Shown in pieces: positions 45,712 to 57,182 of a DNA stretch of 64,000 nucleotides. Both the position numbers and the translations under genes were made by a program. Within the stretch, counting starts at the first letter, position 1. Every line of letters begins with the position of its first letter. Source of the DNA: Pyxicephalus adspersus (Eukaryota > Chordata > Amphibia > Anura > Pyxicephalidae); NCBI RefSeq assembly GCF_032062135.1, contig NC_092862.1:64723187-64787186 (forward strand), read 5' to 3'. The notes beneath the pieces are model-generated. The model was not told where the DNA came from and did no database searches. It worked only from the letters and a program-made list of their open reading frames with translations.

Positions 45712-48425
45712 TAATTTTTTTTTTTAATTTTAAACAATTTTTTATAACAAAAACAAAGCATTATAGCATACATTGTATACATCTTAGCTTTAGATACAAA
45801 TACAAAAGATGGAAGATCATAAAAAATGAAAAAAAAAATATGTCAAATACCCTTAACACAACAAAGTCTATCTCACCCCAATCCAAATAGGCAGGGAATG
45901 GGGGAACAAAAGTGGGAAGGGAGAGAAAGGATAAGTCTACGTACCCTGCGGTCCAATTCACAAAAGCATACAGCCAAAAATAGCTCACTATGAACAAACT
46001 TACAGACAACTAGGTTCCCGAAATTTGTTATAACAGTCCAACATTTGGTAAAGAGTACTGTTGCCAAGGTTCCCATATTGCAGCAAATTTCGCATGTGAG
46101 TGATTCAAAATACTGGAGAGTTTTTCATTAAGAAATGTATTGTATACCCGTTGCAAGACTTCAGAAAAGGGGATAGCCTGAGTTTTCCGATGTTTTGCAG
46201 TGGTTTGCTTTGCTGCAATCAACATATGTACACACAATTGAAATGAAACCCTAGTAAAACCAGGTGGTTTAATCTCCAGGATCGCCAAGCGTCTCTTTGC
46301 ACAGACTTGGAGAAAACAGCATACAGAACACTCTGCCCCAGAATCCAATAACTGAGGGACATATCTACCAAATATGGGAGTCTGTACCTAGCTCCTGACA
46401 TCCCCTAAAACAAAGTTGTGATGCTGTTGGGGAAATGTACTTCATTTTGGAAGGTACCATGTACCACCGCATTATCATTTTTTACCACCTAAGTGCCTTT
46501 CCCATTGTGATTTTTATGTATGTATTGAGGCTCGAACAATTGCTGACAGCTTGAAGTATACTATAAATATCAGTTTCGGAGATAGGGGGTTCTTAGACAA
46601 ATATGCTCAAAAAAGGTCAACTTAATTGAGAGATCCGCTCCTCGGGTCAAAGAGTTGAGCCAATGTCTTAGCTGCAGGTAGCGAAACAGCTCGCTATCTG
46701 GTGCTTGGTGAGCGAGCGTACCTCCTCCCAGCTAATAGATAATCTACCCAAAAAGGAATAAACTGACCCATAGTTATGAGTTTGCCACCATTTAAAAGCC
46801 TCAGGCGAGTTCAATCTTGGTCTAAAAAGGGGGTTGTGTTGTATTGGGAGGAGCAGTAGATGTGGAGACATGAGACCTGCAGAATACCAAATGCCATCCC
46901 ATACCTTAAAAATCTGCTGCAAATGAACACCCATAGAGGGAGGGCGTAATTTAGAAGGAAGCCAAGGGAGTGAGCACACTGCTTTTGGAGACACCAAAGA
47001 AGCCTCCAGATATACCCATTATGGCCTGCAAATACGGATAACAACAAGGTTATTTGGGCCACTTAATATTTGAGAATATTAGGCACCCCCAAACCGCCCT
47101 GGCATTTGTGGGCATACATTCCGGACAATTCTGGATACATGTTCCGGACAATTCTGGATCTTTTGTTATTCCATATAAAAAAAAATCTTTCTTTGGAAAA
47201 TCTTTAGTATGTGCGAAGGGCTCTGTACTGGAAGTGTTCTGAAAAAATAAAGCAACTTCGGAAGGCTAGTCATTTTGACCGAATTGATCTTGCCTATCCA
47301 GGAAATAGGGTGAAAGCTCCATTTCTCCATTAACCTTCTTAATTCAGCTAATAATGGAGGATAATTAAAAGAAAAAAAGTGTTGAGTACTTGTTGGGTAA
47401 TTTAATACCCAAATTTTCTAAATGAGAAGAAGCCCACTTAAAATGGAACTCTTCTTGCGAAGTTTCACATAATTCGTCAGGCAGAGTGGGATTTAAGGCC
47501 TCGGACTCGTTAACTACTAAACCAGATATTTTTGCAAATCTCTTAAGTAAACACAATAAATTGGGAGGTGAAACTCCCTGTTGAGTGATAGTCAAGAGGA
47601 GGTCATCAGCAAATAAACCTACTTTATATGTGGAGCCAGCAATGGATATACCATGAATACAAGGATGCTGTCTGATCAGACAGGCCAGAGGTTCTATTGC
47701 CAAAACAAAGTATAAACACAGTATAGGTGACAATGGACACCCCCTGCCTGGTCCCCATTCATATGGAAAAGGGCTCTGAATAGTAGGATGAATAGCGGAT
47801 TTTCGACACAGGTTCAGAATAAATTGTCTGCAACCATGAAATAAATGCTTGGCGGAACCCCAGCTTCACCAGAACATAGAAAAGATATTCCCGAGATATT
47901 GAATCAAAAGCTTTTTGTAAATCAAGGGCCAAAAGCATACTAGGTATTCGGTCTCTATGTGCACAGTGAAGAAGACTAGTGATCTTCCTAGTACACAGGC
48001 TTGTCTATAAAGGACAAAACCCACCTAATCCTTAGGGATCATTGTGTCAAAAAATGTTTCTAATGGCTACAATTTTGGTTAAAATTGTATTCAATATTTG
48101 GGAGTGAAATGGGCCGAAAGTTATGAGGGTCTAAGGAGTCCTTTCCAGGTTTTGGTATCATTACAATATGAGCCAGTAGGGAAGACATAGGATGGTCTGG
48201 GTGACCTCGCAGATAGTTAAACATATCCAATTACTTGGGGGCTAGAATTTCTGAAAACTTTTTATAGTATAACGCCGAGAACCCATCCCGTCCAGGCACT
48301 TTTGAGGATTTCAATGTTTTAATCACCAATAAAACCTCCTCCAGTCTAATCTCAGCTTCCATTGACTTTGCCAGGGCCTCAGTTAATACCGGTGGTACCG
48401 ATGGTACCTGACTGACACTGTTCAG
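45712..48425 (-). pseudogene. L1/Tx1-like LINE, RT to 3' end, 5'-truncated, minus strand
   Basis: The poly-T at 45717-45727 is its poly(A) tail. Reading leftward from 48425 on the minus strand: SSKVPGRDGFSALYYKKFS (about 48300-48245), HIVMIPKPGKDS, SPILCLYFVLAIEPLA and the catalytic LFADDLLLT (47595-47620), then KISGLVVNESEALNPTLP and FKWASSHLENLGIKLP. This is the usual order of L1-clade RT motifs. The C-terminal part and 3' UTR follow. Frameshifts are scattered; the endonuclease domain is missing by truncation. It lies directly after the Cys-rich ORF and interrupts it. Confidence 0.8.
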
Positions 48426-48639
48426 TAGATCTATACCACAGTATGCCTTATTTTACTTCACAGTGAAGATGTATTACCATTCACTTCAATGGTGCTTACG
48501 TTTTAGTACAAAATACATGCATATTAACTATAATAGTATTCATAACTCAGGAACTGTATGAGTAAAACTGAAACAGATCTGAAATCTGCTCGAAAAACTG
48601 ATTTAGAAAAGTTTGCTGTGGTTTCTGATCATTATCAAA

Positions 48640-48977
48640 ACTTTTTGATCTGTGTAATCTAAGGTGCTTCCAAAATATCCATGTTTATGGCCTACCTGAA
48701 GCTACCTCTGCAGATGACCCTCCTAGGGTTCTACAAGCCATCTTCCATAATATATTGGGTCGCTTACCAGCGGGTTCCATTGGGCTGTACTTCGCACACA
48801 GAGCTTCATAATTCCAGTATTGCGCTTCACTGTTTTATGTTGGTTTTTGTGTTTCTTTTTCTTCCTATGTCATTATGTGACTATTGGGTTTCAGGGCAGA
48901 GTTGTTTTACTTTTCTGTTTTTTGATGAACTTTTTAGCGGTATTCTATACACACTGGCTGCCTATATGTATATAGAG
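48640..48977 (+). pseudogene. L1-like ORF1 C-terminal fragment
   Basis: FDLCNLRCFQNIHVYGLPEA (near 48643-48702) matches the DLENRSRRNNIRVRGLPE-type signature of L1 ORF1, then GRLPAGSIGLYFAHRAS to about 48805. It is in the same sense as, and just upstream of, ORF2. Interrupted after 48977 by a hAT-type MITE. Confidence 0.6.
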
Positions 48978-49252
48978 CAACAGTAGCCAACCAGTGGTCT
49001 GCAAGAAAATTCTGGTGGTCCGTGGCTCTGGCCAGTGCACCCCCGGCAGACCGGTGGGGTCAGGACACAACCCACCCACTCTCCCATCGCAGGCTCGGAC
49101 CTGCAATGGGAGAGTGGGTGGGTTCTGGCATCATGACATCACACTGGGGGAAGTTTCTTCTCCTTCGAGGGACACACGGCTCCCCGCACATGCGCAGTTC
49201 CGGAGTCCATGCATTTAGTGGTCCATAGGTCTGAAAAGGTCGGTGACCACTG
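48978..49252. mobile_element. hAT-type MITE with perfect 8-bp target duplication
   Basis: ATATAGAG stands on both sides (48970-48977 and 49253-49260). The right end is GGTCGGTGACCACTG, whose complement CAGTGGTCACCGACC is a classic hAT terminus; the left end CAACAGTAGCCAACC is a diverged version. It contains a strong internal hairpin, CCCACCCACTCTCCCAT / ATGGGAGAGTGGGTGGG (about 49070-49125). Non-coding. It interrupts the L1 between ORF1 and ORF2. Confidence 0.85.
49070..49125. repeat. GC-rich hairpin inside the MITE
   Basis: ACCCACCCACTCTCCCAT is followed, after about 18 bases, by its near-exact reverse complement. A 17-18-bp stem with a short loop. Confidence 0.85.
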
Positions 49253-51778
49253 ATATAGAGGAGGGTTCTCTTGTCTGGAGGAAGATGCCCAGACCAACCT
49301 GACGTTTTTATCTAATAAGGATAAATGCTTAAGTGTATCTCCCTGAATTTAAGGGGTTAAATTTTCCCTCCAATTGTAAACTTGCCCTGCAGGAGTGCAG
49401 ACGCTCAAGTGTTGACTTTGCATTCCTTGCAAGAAACCCATAGAATGTATTATCTCTTAGTTTTCTCAACGACCATTGTTAAATCATTGGTGGGTGGCTA
49501 TTCTGATACGCTTAGGGACCCCCTTTACCTTAAATCAATTGAGTATTGACCCAGAAGGTCGTTATGTGCTCTTACACGGCTATAATAATTCAGTGGCTAC
49601 TGTACTTTGTAATGTATATGCTCCTAACACCTTGCAGATAGCTTTTTTGGGGAAGGTCTTAGACCTTATACATACCCTTCCACACACGTATGTAGTGGTT
49701 GGGGGTGACTTTAACTTGCCTCATACGCCCTCACTGGACCACCTTTTCCTGGATGGAGTTGGCGCCCCCCTCCCACTTCCTGTATATCTTTCCGTTTTAG
49801 GACTCATGCATACATTTTCACTTTATGATACTTGGGGGGTCCATCATCCTGGAGAAAAAGAATTTTCTTCTACTCCAAGCCACATAATACCCATACTAGG
49901 ATAGACTATTTTTTGGTAATTTCTTGAGACTTAGAGCCACTAAGAATTCCCTTATTGGTCACATCACATTGTCAGATCATGCTGTGGTATCTATAGACCT
50001 TGAATTGACCCACTTCCCGAGCCATAAGTGCTATTGGAGACTTAATGAATGCCTACTCAAATACTCCCCCACTAAAAAGGCTCTCAGTACTGAATTAGAG
50101 CGCTATTTTAGGGAGAATGGTGATTTAGTTTCAGAAGTATCCACCTTCTGGGAGGCGCACAAAGCAGAGATCAGGGGGCACTGCATTAAACAATCCTCTC
50201 AGCTTAAAAAAGGTAAGGTATTTTGCAGAAATGAACTTAAAAAGACCCTGAAAACATTAGAACAGAGCCTAGTAGGGCATCCATCTATAATGGTACCCTG
50301 ACAAGTAGTGTCAGTTGGCATTCAGCTGAAGGAACTGGATGTTGAACAGGTAGAAAAAGCTTTGCTGAATACTTGTAGGGGAGTTTACGATAAAGGTAAT
50401 AAGGCAGATACAATGTTAGCTCAGATGGCCCGAGATCAAGCGGCAGCAGCCATTCCTGGGGCAATTAGAGATAAACAAGGGGTTTTTAAAGCATGATCCT
50501 GAACACATAGCACAGATTTTTGACGATTTCTATGCTGATCTCTACTCCTCAGTTCATAACTCACAACAATACCTAGGGTCCCAACTAAGCACCAAAATAG
50601 ACTAATACCTACCCCACTGCTCCCTGCCCACACTTTCAGCCTCTACGGTTGACTCACTTATTAGTGCTATGTCTTCAACTGAAGTTGCAGCAGCTATCTC
50701 AGCATTACCTGCAAAAAAAGCCCCAGGCCCAGATGGGTTTTTATATTTCTACTATAAATCGTTTAGCTCTATCCTGGTACCACACCTGACCTCCATTATT
50801 ACCATTTTCATGGAGGGGTCTGCAATTCCATCTACCAGGTTGCATTCCCACATATCAGTATTTCTGAAGCAGGGTAAAAATCCAACAGACCCTGCTAGCT
50901 ACTGCCCAATTGCCCTTTTAAACTCAGACTTGAAACTCTTTACCAGGATTATGGCCACACGTTTAGGCAAGCTGCATCCTTCCCTTATCTCAAAAGATCA
51001 GGTTAGGTTTATTATGGGACATCAAGCAGCAGACAATATGAGGAGAACAGTGTCTTTAATAGATGCGATAAACAAACTAGATCAAGGGGTTTTACTTCTC
51101 AGCGTAGATGCTGAGAAGGCTTTTCATAGGCTTAGTTGGCCTTTCAAGCTTAGAACATTACATGCCGTGGGAAAAAGAGGGCCCTTTCTACAAGCCAGAA
51201 GTATGTTATACTCTGCCCCCCAAGGAAAATTTCCCCATGACATGTGTATTGAACCATTTGCGGAGATTATTAGGCGACACCCTGATAAATTAGGGGTCCA
51301 CATTAAGGGGAAAGCGTATACAATCACCCTATATGCAGATGATATACTGCTTTCACTCACCAGTCCGCGTATTATACTCCCAAGCCTGCTTGTGACCCTG
51401 ACGAAATATGGAATCCTATCAGGTTACAAAATAAATACTTCAAAAACAGAAGCCTTGCCATTTAACCTTCCCCAAGATACAATTAGTCAGCTAAAAGCAA
51501 ATGTTTCCATTTAATTGGAAAACAGATAGTATGAAGTACTTGGGAATTTTCCTTACTCCATTTTACTTAAGACAAATCATCTATCATAGGATTAGCAAAT
51601 TGCTACCCTTTAATGAGTTCCAGGATAAATTGGAATTACCAGTCATATCACACTTCAGTTATATACAAATTTACCACTATGCCCAATCACTCACAAGAAG
51701 GATGGGCTTTAAGGCTCTTACTCCGTTTGAAGGAGCATGTCCAAGCAGGCCGGGTAGACGGGGCTTAATTTTTTACAT

Positions 51779-52565
51779 AACGTGTTTCCCCGATGATAAG
51801 GCATCCCCATCAAATAAGCCACCCCCCGATTTTTACTCAAACAATTAAAATAAAGCACCCCTTCCCCTCCCGTAATTAAGACATCCTCCGATACCTGATA
51901 CTGTGTGCCTCTGTGTGACTCCTCAATGCTGGCTGCAGTGCAGAGTGAAACTGAAAGTAACTTCAAAGGACAAGCAAGCTGCTGATCCTTGCCCTAACAG
52001 AGTCTGTTACCCAGCGAGTCAGTGATCAGAAGGGGACAATNNNNNNNNNNNNNNNNNNNNNNNNNNNNNNNNNNNNNNNNNNNNNNNNNNNNNNNNNNNN
52101 NNNNNNNNNNNNNNNNNNNNNNNNNNNNNNNNNNNNNNNNNNNNNNNNNNNNNNNNNNNNNNNNNNNNNNNNNNNNNNNNNNNNNNNNNNNNNNNNNNNN
52201 NNNNNNNNNNNNNNNNNNNNNNNNNNNNNNNNNNNNNNNNNNNNNNNNNNNNNNNNNNNNNNNNNNNNNNNNNNNNNNNNNNNNNNNNNNNNNNNNNNNN
52301 NNNNNNNNNNNNNNNNNNNNNNNNNNNNNNNNNNNNNNNNNNNNNNNNNNNNNNNNNNNNNNNNNNNNNNNNNNNNNNNNNNNNNNNNNNNNNNNNNNNN
52401 NNNNNNNNNNNNNNNNNNNNNNNNNNNNNNNNNNNTCAACAATAAATGTGTACTGTAGTCTTCTTCATGGAAAAATAGGACATCCCCCTGAAAAAAAGAC
52501 CTAGGGCATATTTTGGCATTTCAAAAAATATAAGACAGTGCCTTATTATAGGGGAAACAGGGTAT
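51779..52565. mobile_element. MITE with GTTTCCCC termini, containing an assembly gap
   Basis: The left end ACGTGTTTCCCCGATGATAAGG and the complement of the right end, ACCCTGTTTCCCCTATAATAAGG, form terminal inverted repeats. TA adjoins both ends, consistent with a TA-target transposon, though this is weak. CATCCCCATCAAATAAGCC and CATCCCCCTGAAAAAAAGACC repeat near both ends. It interrupts the L1 ORF2. The interior is unread because of 395 N. Confidence 0.7.
52041..52435. other. Assembly gap (395 N)
   Basis: Run of N. Any translation through it is meaningless. Confidence 1.
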
Positions 52566-53606
52566 ATACTGGATCCTAGCAGGAATAAATGGGGGGAAGT
52601 ATTGGGCAGACCAATACCACAATAAATTTGGCAAATAATATGGGACAAATCACCCAAAGAGTTTGTGGTGTACCATTCATTGTGAGAATATTATCTAGTG
52701 ATGATGTACTGGTACTTCACACCAGAACACCTGAAGGCCATTTACTCAACAGCAGATAATCATTGCTGGAGATATGGGAGGGATGTTGGGTCTCTATTCC
52801 ACATTTTGTGGACCTGCTCAGATATTGTCTAATTTTGGGTAGATGCTCTCCTCACTGATTTGTTTTCTGTTCCCAAACATAGGGACCCACTCACATATCT
52901 TCTGGAACTATAAAAAGCTTGCCTAAATTACAAACTAAATAATAGCACATGTGCTTACAGCTGCAAGGTGTCTTATAGCCTTACATTGGAAGGTCACGTC
53001 CCCTCCAACAGACTTTGACCTTCATAAAAGTATACAGGATGTGAAATAATGGAACTGCTGACAGCCGGTAAATGATCCACTAGACAAACACGAGGCGATA
53101 TGGTCCGATTGGGATCAATATTACTCCTCACATATTTGATGGAAATTGGTACCCCACACATGGCCTGGGCATGCAATATAAGTGCTAAGCAGTCATTCTC
53201 CGTTTCCCTATTTTGATGAAACCTCTGGTCTACATTCATTGTTTCCTTTTCTTCTCTCTTTTTTTTTCTCCTTCTTCCCCTTTACTTTTTCGCTTTCTTG
53301 TGTTAAATGGGTCTAATGGAGTTACACACTGGAGTTTTAGAGGGGTAATTATTATATTACCTATATTTCTGTCTTTGATTACGCACATACAGTATAATAA
53401 ACCAAATCTGGTGTTCGTTTTAACTGTGGCCTACATATTTATATTATATTTGATTTTAATTTCTACCTGTCACCACTTATGGTATGTAACTTTGTTTTCA
53501 ATGTATACTGTTTTCTTTGTTTCTTTGTTTAAATGTTGTGTTGTTCAATTCCCTGTTGTATTCCTTTACAAAACTTTCAGTAAAAATTTACATTAAAAAA
53601 AAAAAA

Positions 53607-54595
53607 AGAGGAGCAGCAATTGCAGCCTTTCCACCTTCTTCATTTAAATGTATGACATATAGTTTAGGAAGATGGAAAGCTATATTCACTTCAATGACAT
53701 AATCATGTATAAATAAAAAAAAAAATCTGTTTTTATAGAAATCATTTGCACATGGGTGTACAGCTAAAGATCACTCCATAAAATATCTAGTCAAAGAAAT
53801 CAACAATTGATCCCATGTAGAAAATAGATATTGTCTTTGATCTATACAGATGACACTATAACACCCAAAACTAAATTAAGCATCAACATTACAAACTGAA
53901 AAACTCAAAATTCTCGCTACTTAATTTTAGTTAAAGCCATTGAATGTGGGTACCATAGAAACACAATAAAAGAGAGTCTATAAAAGACCTATATCACTGT
54001 GCTAAAATTATAGGAACACATAAACAACAATAATTCTTTTTTATAGAACAAAATGCATAAGTCATGGTTTATGATGAAACCGTACAAGATGTCAATAAAA
54101 CTAAAAGTATACATATGAAAAGCTAAGGTATAGCGTATGTAGTTTTTTTCTAAAATGTCTAGCATATTTTTTTTTTTTGCAGGGGAAAGTGATAGCATTT
54201 TTGCAAATGGCATTTCCAAACATCTTTCATTCATTTAACCAGCCCTCCCTCGCAGCTTTTTGCATGGGGGAGCATGTGACCTCCCCCCCCTTCCCCCGAT
54301 GGTGGCTATACTTAGCAGCCTGCCTCTAGGTTCTATCACCTTCACATGACTGAAAAATTGATGTCATTGCTCCCCCATGTCGTCAAAACAGAACAAATGT
54401 GGTATGTGGGATTGAGGGATATCTTGGGAACTTAAACTTCCTCTGCATGGGCAAGGTGAAAGTGACTTTTTAAATGACAGTTGACCAGGCGTGATATTAC
54501 TAATCTCTAATAATAGTATAAGAATAATGAAAAGAAGGCCCACCAAGTGTCATAAAAAGTTTTGTTGTGTTGCCAAGCCTGAAATGTAAACAACA
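53607..54595. other. Non-coding stretch
   Basis: No gene recognised. 54240-54380 is locally C-rich (CCTCCCCCCCCTTCCCCC) and unlike its flanks. Confidence 0.4.
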
Positions 54596-54599
54596 TAAA

Positions 54600-54835
54600 A
54601 GAGGAAGGGATTGAAAGAATGGCTCTTTGGGGCAACTGGGTTGGTGCAAAAAAATCACATTGTATTAGATATATTGTATTAGATATTTTGAACTACACAG
54701 AGTTCGACTAGGCAATGAAACAGAGTCAACTCACAAAAGCATGCAATCTTATCTCAAATTTAAACGCAAAATGTGACATGTTTTGCCGTATGGCTTCTTC
54801 AGGGGAAAGCGTACAACCTAAATAGATAAGCACAT
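54600..54835 (-). mobile_element. Penelope-like element terminal fragment
   Basis: On the minus strand: CCCCTGAAGAAGCCATACGG, AAAACATGTC, then, further on, CCAAAGAGCCATTCTTTCAA and pyrimidine-rich CCCTTCCTCTTTTA. This is the same order, hammerhead-like core then AAAAGCC-T-C tail, as the PLE terminal repeats at 9902-11274 and 60545-61310, but from a different PLE family. No coding body. Confidence 0.55.
54775..54806 (-). ncRNA. Hammerhead-like ribozyme motif, near-intact
   Basis: Minus strand: CCCCTGAAGA, A, GCC-ATAC-GGC stem, AAAA, CATG, TC. Core CUGANGA is kept; GAAA has become AAAA (G12 lost). The expected cleavage would follow UC (54775 side). Confidence 0.5.
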
Positions 54836-56484
54836 TCTTCCCATGTACTTGACTTTATTAGAAATGCAGCACTCTGTATTTATTTAGAAAATTAAAGCAT
54901 GAGATTGCCTGGGCAAAAACATTCCACCTAATCCTTTGTGAGATTACAGCTATTTCCATACTAAAATCAGGATTTATACCTATCACCAAAACATTTATGA
55001 ATTTTTTTAACAACATCAACAATAACAGTACACAAACACATATATAAAAAATGTAGAAACAGGCTTCAAACCCATGAGAAAGCAACTACTCTTACTCAGT
55101 GATCCAGGAACACAGGACTCAATGATATCACATTTACCTGGACATGCTCTCCTGAAGCCAGGTATAAGGTGAATATTTTTTTATGTTTTTTTTTGTTTTA
55201 TTTTACCAGGCATTTTTTAGGAAGGTAAGGGAGAGGAACTACAAAAAAACAAGCTTTTTAATGCAAGGTCAGCTGTAGTGTGCTCATACCTGGGACAACG
55301 GTTAAATAAGACCTAACCTAAAGTAATCATACTGCATATGGGAAGCAGATTACGCACTGGTGTGTTAATGGTATTTGTCCACTTCTATTGGAAGTTCAGA
55401 ATTGGCTATACACATATATGTGTATCTTTAAAACAGAATATGTTTTTTTTCCTTAATGATTTAAAACATACATTACAATACATACATTTTACTACATAAT
55501 GTAGTGCACCATGCTATAATCAATAATGTCATAAGTACATATTCATTTGATGTATATCCTAAAGGCACATTAAAATCTTTTTTCCTATTTATTGAAGAAA
55601 ACATATGGCCGTTTCTCTTAAATTCAAAGTACATTTTTAAATCCATTAAGCTAAAGGCCTAAACTTTATGTTTCTACCATACACATGATATTTCTCTGCC
55701 AGGCAACCAATGTGTTCTTATGTAATAAATGAAACATAAAACAATGCATCCCTAGACAGCAAATGCTACTGAAAAAGCATTTGTTGCTCATAAAGCATCT
55801 GTTTTCTAATAAATAACGCCAACTATTCCCCGCAGATACTCTCACAATGGAGATTGAGCAGTATAAATCCAGTACAACAGCAAGCTGTTTTTTCATGCAT
55901 TCTGTTTCTTTTAAAATGATGACTGAAAGTAAACTCAGATTTGTTTAGTCCTTGTGTTTGGATCAATTCCATCTAGTCATTTTATTCTCTGCCAGAGCTA
56001 TCTTTGCAGCTGTGAAAATAAGTGAGATGCATTAAATGCATCGCAGCATGTGCTCAATCATAAATAACAGCAACAAGAGGAATATGTGTGAGAAAATGAG
56101 TAAGATATAAACTACTAAAATAAAAATCAATCGCATAACAAGAAACAAGGGATGATACATCTAACCAAAGGAGCTTTAATCAAATGAGGCATACTAGGCA
56201 ACAATAAATCATAAAAAACTTGATGGGTTTGTGCAACAAGAGGACTCAATTTTCTTATAAGATAACAAACAAAGTCTTATTTTCTTGTAAAAAAAACACA
56301 ACATATAAAAAAAGAAATAAATCTTCTACAGTCAGGCATAATGCTGACTACTAGATATAGTAGAAAATGATATCATTCACATCTTTTGCTTGTATTGTGT
56401 TTTAATAGTGTGTGCATCTAGCTCTGCCCTTCCGGTATACCAGTGGGATGGTGATATAATGCTTACAGTTTAAACAATCAGCCA
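54836..56484. other. AT-rich non-coding stretch
   Basis: No feature recognised. Confidence 0.4.
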
Positions 56485-56494
56485 TTCACTATTG

Positions 56495-56690
56495 TAGAGA
56501 TTATTATTATTATTATACAGCACCAACATATTAAGCAGCCCTGTAAATTAAGTTGGGGTTGAAAATGACAGGCAGATACAGAGAGTGACACAGGAGTAGG
56601 AGAGGACCCTGCCCAGAAGAGAATACAATGTAAGAGGTGGGGAAGGATCACACAATAGGAGGGGGATACAAGGAGAAAGGTGGGTAGATC
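56495..56690 (-). mobile_element. SINE-like repeat with L2-type tail
   Basis: The plus strand shows TTATTATTATTATTATACAG then CACCAACATATTAAGCAGCC. On the minus strand this reads GGCTGCTTAATATGTTGGTG ... (TAA)n, resembling the tail shared by L2 LINEs and their SINEs. It continues with GAGAGTGACACAGGAGTAGG and AGGACCCTGCCCAGAAGAGA, a sequence I recall as dispersed in frog DNA. Family name uncertain. Confidence 0.5.
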
Positions 56691-57009
56691 CCCCTGATCT
56701 GATTCAACACCCTATTAGAAAGGATTTTATATTACAAAAAAGATCATGAAAAAATGATAAAAATAACAGCCCTTCTCCATTACCACATTGGATACTCTGG
56801 AACATATTTTCAGAATTGCAAACAGCAAGATTGCACCAGTTACTTTACTCAAACTTAGTGCTTTGCTACCAACTTACACAAACGGCTTATTTGCATCCGA
56901 ACACATAATGGTATACATAGACATTAGAGATGTCTCTCTTTTTTTTTAACTGAATCTTTGCTTTAATTTCAGCATTATGTCTCAGTACAAACTACATTCA
57001 ACACAACAA

Positions 57010-57182
57010 TTATCAGGTTTAAACTTTTAGATTTAGGTTTTAGGTCTGTTTAATTTTTGGGGTGGGTTAGTTTTAAGTTAATAGTTGAGTTAGGTTTATT
57101 GGTTAGGTCAAAGGTTTTATACAAGCAGTAAATTTAGCTAAACTGGGGGTTTATCTTTGGGGTTAGTTTAGGATTTATATTT
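57010..57182. repeat. Degenerate GGTTAG/GGTTTA-rich tract, left part
   Basis: G/T-rich words TTAGATTTAGGTTTTAGG, GGTGGGTTAGTTTTAAGTTA and GAGTTAGGTTTATTGGTTAG recur without a fixed period. The right part of the same tract is at 58258-58440. Confidence 0.6.

Larger units (their letters stand above)
49330..53600 (+). pseudogene. L1/Tx1-like LINE ORF2 and 3' region, degraded
   Basis: ORF2 encodes an endonuclease-RT used for target-primed retrotransposition. Seen in order: SLNLRG and LQETH (49335-49440) at the endonuclease start; VLCNVYAPN and VVVGGDFNLPHTPSLDH (49605-49745); SDHAVVSID (49968-49995), the nuclease C-terminus; AKKAPGPDGF (50715-50745) and SYCPIALLNSDLKLFTRIMA (RT); VDAEKAFHRLSW; YADDILLSLT (51332-51361), the catalytic site; KYLGIFLTPF (51534-51563). 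The segment that normally holds the QGCPLSP motif is missing (between SMLYSAPQG and CIEPFAEII). A MITE with an assembly gap splits the 3' part. The C-terminal HCWRYGRDVGSLFHILWTCS follows at 52763-52822. The tail is the A run at 53594-53606. Several stops and frameshifts. Confidence 0.85.

Noticed and set aside
52022..52504. Frame of 160 codons mostly X
   Set aside because: It is an artefact of the run of N.
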